A DNA stretch of 64,000 nucleotides from Flavobacteriales bacterium (GTDB lineage Bacteria; Bacteroidota; Bacteroidia; Flavobacteriales_D; UBA2798), in NCBI GenBank assembly GCA_019694795.1, contig JAIBBF010000006.1:1-64000 (forward strand), written 5' to 3'. The notes under the pieces were generated by a model. The model did no database searches, was not told the origin of the DNA, and was given only the letters and a program-made list of their open reading frames with translations. The position numbers and the translations under genes are program-made. This document shows positions 62,092 to 64,000 of the stretch, in pieces (the first letter of the stretch is position 1; each line of letters opens with the position of its first letter).

Positions 62092-62790
62092 TCAAGCAGT
62101 ATTTTGATCCAAAATTTCCTGAACCCATCCTTTTGCCAGCTCAAATTGTTCCTCCATACTGAGCATTGAATTATCGATTACCCGTGCATCAGCAGCCTGT
62201 ACCAAGGGGGTTTCTTTTCGATGGGTGTCTTCATAATCTCTGCTGGCAATATTTTCCATCACTTCATCCATCGTCACCTGAACCCCTTTTGAGCGGAGTT
62301 CATCGTAACGTCGTTTGGCTCTGGTCTCCTTATCTGCTGTCATGAACATTTTAAGTTCAGCATCCGGAAAAACTGCTGTGCCAATATCGCGTCCATCCAT
62401 TACAACCCCTTTGTTCTTTCCCATTTCTTGTTGTAGAGCAACCAACTTTAAACGGACTTCACGGATTAGACTCACCAATGAAACATAACGCGACACCTCC
62501 ATTCCACGAATTTCGCCTTCCACATTTTCGCCATTAAGAAAAGTCTCCGAACGTTGAATTTCAGGGTTAAAATGGAAGGTAATGGATAATTGAGGTAAGA
62601 TCTCTATTAGCTGATCCTTCAGAACATAATTATCCTTGACCATCCCATTCCGAATACAAAACAAAGTAACCGCTCTGTACATGGCTCCTGAATCGACATA
62701 AATAAAATTAAAATGCCGGGCCAGATGCTTGGCCAATGTGCTTTTCCCGCAGGAAGAATAACCGTCGATCGCGATGTTGATCTTTTTCAA
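62092..62790 (-). CDS. cmk: Cytidylate kinase
   Basis: The kinase phosphorylates CMP and dCMP. I use the TTG at 62790, which gives MKKINIAIDGYSSCGKST, the usual start for this family. The longer frame begins at a TTG inside the TATATTTG promoter box. The P-loop GYSSCGKS is at residues 10-17, DSGAMYRAVTLFC follows, and MDGRDIGTAVFPDAELKMF is the nucleotide-binding region. The 232-residue length is normal. In many Bacteroidota cmk neighbours porQ, as here, where porQ ends 42 bases upstream. Confidence 0.95.
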   Translation of the reverse strand: MKKINIAIDGYSSCGKSTLAKHLARHFNFIYVDSGAMYRAVTLFCIRNGMVKDNYVLKDQLIEILPQLSITFHFNPEIQRSETFLNGENVEGEIRGMEVSRYVSLVSLIREVRLKLVALQQEMGKNKGVVMDGRDIGTAVFPDAELKMFMTADKETRAKRRYDELRSKGVQVTMDEVMENIASRDYEDTHRKETPLVQAADARVIDNSMLSMEEQFELAKGWVQEILDQNTA

Positions 62791-62808
62791 GACGAAGGAT
62801 TGAGAGGA

Positions 62809-62816
62809 CAAATATA
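62809..62816 (-). promoter_or_regulatory. -7 box of cmk
   Basis: TATATTTG on the minus strand, perfect TAnnTTTG, 19 bases before the TTG used as start. It lies across the alternative TTG start at 62811, so that start would be in front of the transcript. A clear TTG partner is not seen. Confidence 0.55.
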
Positions 62817-62832
62817 GCCTTTAGAACAGACT

Positions 62833-63870
62833 TTAATTGCGTTTAAAATCGTCCAACCGGAAAGAAAGTGTGATGTGATTAGAAAGTCCTGCCTGGTTAT
62901 AGGTGGCCAGCGCATAGGAAAGCTGGAACTTTTTAATTTTCATTCCCATTCCAAATGAAAATCCTGCCAAGCCTCCTTTTTCATTCACCTTTAACTCTTT
63001 TCTCCTGCGGTAATTATATCCGAAACCAATGAAGAAATTCTTGGTCGTCAGCTCGGTACCTATCACCATGTGACGCATAAGTCTATCTCCGAATCCGGGT
63101 GTTTTTACAGGAATTTCCTGTCCGGTGGTTGGATCAATACTTGGTTTTAGCGTTGGATCTACATAACTCAAATCCCATTTCTGAAGATTTTCTGCAGCAA
63201 GATGAAAACGAAATGGTGCATGTTTCAGCTTTTGAGAAATGGCAAATTGAACTTCGAAGGGTAAAGATTCTCTGTTCCCGGTATACATGGGCTTTAGATT
63301 ATACCCCAGGTTGCGCATCATCAAAGCAGCCGTGAATCCTTTACCGGGTTTGTGATAAGTTCCTGCCACATCCACAGCCATGGATAAGGCATTATAGGTG
63401 TAATAAGAAGAATAAATAGTTTTCAGATTCGCTCCAATTGAAAAGGAAGAATCGATTTGTCGACCCGCACTCAGGTTTAACACATAATCTCCGGCGCTAA
63501 ATTCCCCCAGTTTTTCTCCGGCTTCATTTCGTTCTTCGAATCTTCCGTAATTAAGATAATTAAAGGTCGCAGCAAATGTTGCCAAGGAATCTTTGTGCTT
63601 TACATAACTGAGAAAACCATAGTTGATGTCGCCAAAATAATTGACATACGACAAGGAAAAGGTATTGTCCATGCCTTTATTCAGCAGAGAAGGATTGTAA
63701 ATCCCCAGGGATGGATCAGCATCTTTAACAGCAATCATATTCCCACCCGAAGCAGCAATACGCGCACTGCTCACCAAATTGAGTGCAGAAGATGTGCTAT
63801 TGCCTCCGGTTTGGGCATGGATGAGCCCCGGAAACAGGATGATGAGAATGGAAAATAAAACCTTGTTCAT
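62833..63870 (-). CDS. porQ: Type IX secretion system protein PorQ
   Basis: The 345-residue protein has a signal peptide cleaved near IHAQ. The body matches PorQ, an outer-membrane barrel of the T9SS: SSALNLVSSARIAASGGN at the mature start, YNPSLLNKGMDNTFSLSYVNYFG, and a final beta-strand HITLSFRLDDF. PorQ belongs with PorU, PorV and PorZ in the attachment complex that releases or anchors T9SS cargo. The cargo protein at 38-42 kb in this window carries the matching sorting domain. Located immediately upstream of cmk, a known Bacteroidota order. Confidence 0.93.
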   Translation of the reverse strand: MNKVLFSILIILFPGLIHAQTGGNSTSSALNLVSSARIAASGGNMIAVKDADPSLGIYNPSLLNKGMDNTFSLSYVNYFGDINYGFLSYVKHKDSLATFAATFNYLNYGRFEERNEAGEKLGEFSAGDYVLNLSAGRQIDSSFSIGANLKTIYSSYYTYNALSMAVDVAGTYHKPGKGFTAALMMRNLGYNLKPMYTGNRESLPFEVQFAISQKLKHAPFRFHLAAENLQKWDLSYVDPTLKPSIDPTTGQEIPVKTPGFGDRLMRHMVIGTELTTKNFFIGFGYNYRRRKELKVNEKGGLAGFSFGMGMKIKKFQLSYALATYNQAGLSNHITLSFRLDDFKRN

Positions 63871-63977
63871 CGCTTTCAGAAACGCAATATAGCTATTCTT
63901 ATTTTTTGGTACCGACAGAATTTTTCAGGTCTCCAACTTGTGGGTATTTTTTCCGAACAATCGGAAGCTCTTTTGGT

Positions 63978-63985
63978 TATTTTTG
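63978..63985 (+). promoter_or_regulatory. -7 box for a gene beyond the right edge
   Basis: TATTTTTG, a perfect TAnnTTTG, sits 15 bases from the right edge, on the strand pointing out of the window. No TTG partner is clear. It probably serves a rightward gene starting outside. Confidence 0.4.
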
Positions 63986-64000
63986 CGCAAAACAATCTGT

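Overview
The window is a gene-dense chromosomal segment of a Bacteroidota bacterium. I judge GC at about 40 percent by eye. The evidence is consistent: Bacteroidota-type promoters (TTTG, about 19-22 bases, then TAnnTTTG), almost no Shine-Dalgarno sequences, a type IX secretion (T9SS) component (PorQ) next to cmk, a large secreted protein with a T9SS C-terminal sorting domain, the rpmG-DUF4295-ftsY cluster and many exported lipoproteins or barrel-like proteins. The genus cannot be named from this sequence. I support 54 protein-coding genes, one of them cut by the left edge. I see no rRNA, tRNA, CRISPR array, insertion sequence or prophage, and no gene-free stretch longer than about 300 bases.

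Layout. 1-2.8 kb: end of a beta-propeller sensor, aroQ and xerD. 2.8-12 kb: a VIT/DUF2135 exported protein, then a leftward SurA/PpiC periplasmic chaperone group downstream of guaB. 12.1-17.7 kb: an overlapping four-gene exported module (two barrel-like proteins, a VWA-like lipoprotein and a WD40-caspase), the most system-like unknown here. 17.7-23 kb: leftward methyltransferase, a large ABCG-like transporter and two unknown exported proteins. 23.2-35 kb: pfkA, priA, a receiver-adenylate cyclase-HD fusion (leftward), hisS, hutH and a giant TraB/GumN protein. 35-43.7 kb: leftward ftsY, DUF4295, rpmG, pepP-like, rpmB, a T9SS cargo protein and pckA. 43.9-50.7 kb: an NlpC/P60 lipoprotein, a metal-ligand-rich membrane protein, a beta-CASP nuclease, paaE and, divergently, paaABC-orf36-paaD for the aerobic phenylacetyl-CoA epoxidase. 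50.7-64 kb: thioesterase, a CGWC thioredoxin-fold protein with a LigB-type dioxygenase, NhaC antiporter, DUF1684, maf, a UbiA prenyltransferase, a barrel protein, fabG, a VWA membrane protein, an acyltransferase, an unknown exported protein, cmk and porQ.

How it fits together. Central metabolism (pfkA, pckA, guaB, aroQ), information processing (xerD, priA, hisS, ribosomal proteins, ftsY) and envelope biogenesis (SurA/PpiC, PorQ, NlpC/P60) are core functions. Phenylacetate and histidine breakdown enzymes suggest use of aromatic compounds and amino acids. Two architectural traits stand out. Eight of nine convergent gene pairs meet with 4 bases or less between stop codons (one pair overlaps). 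Several start codons (TTG, GTG or an internal ATG) are best fixed by the position of the promoter rather than by the longest reading frame.
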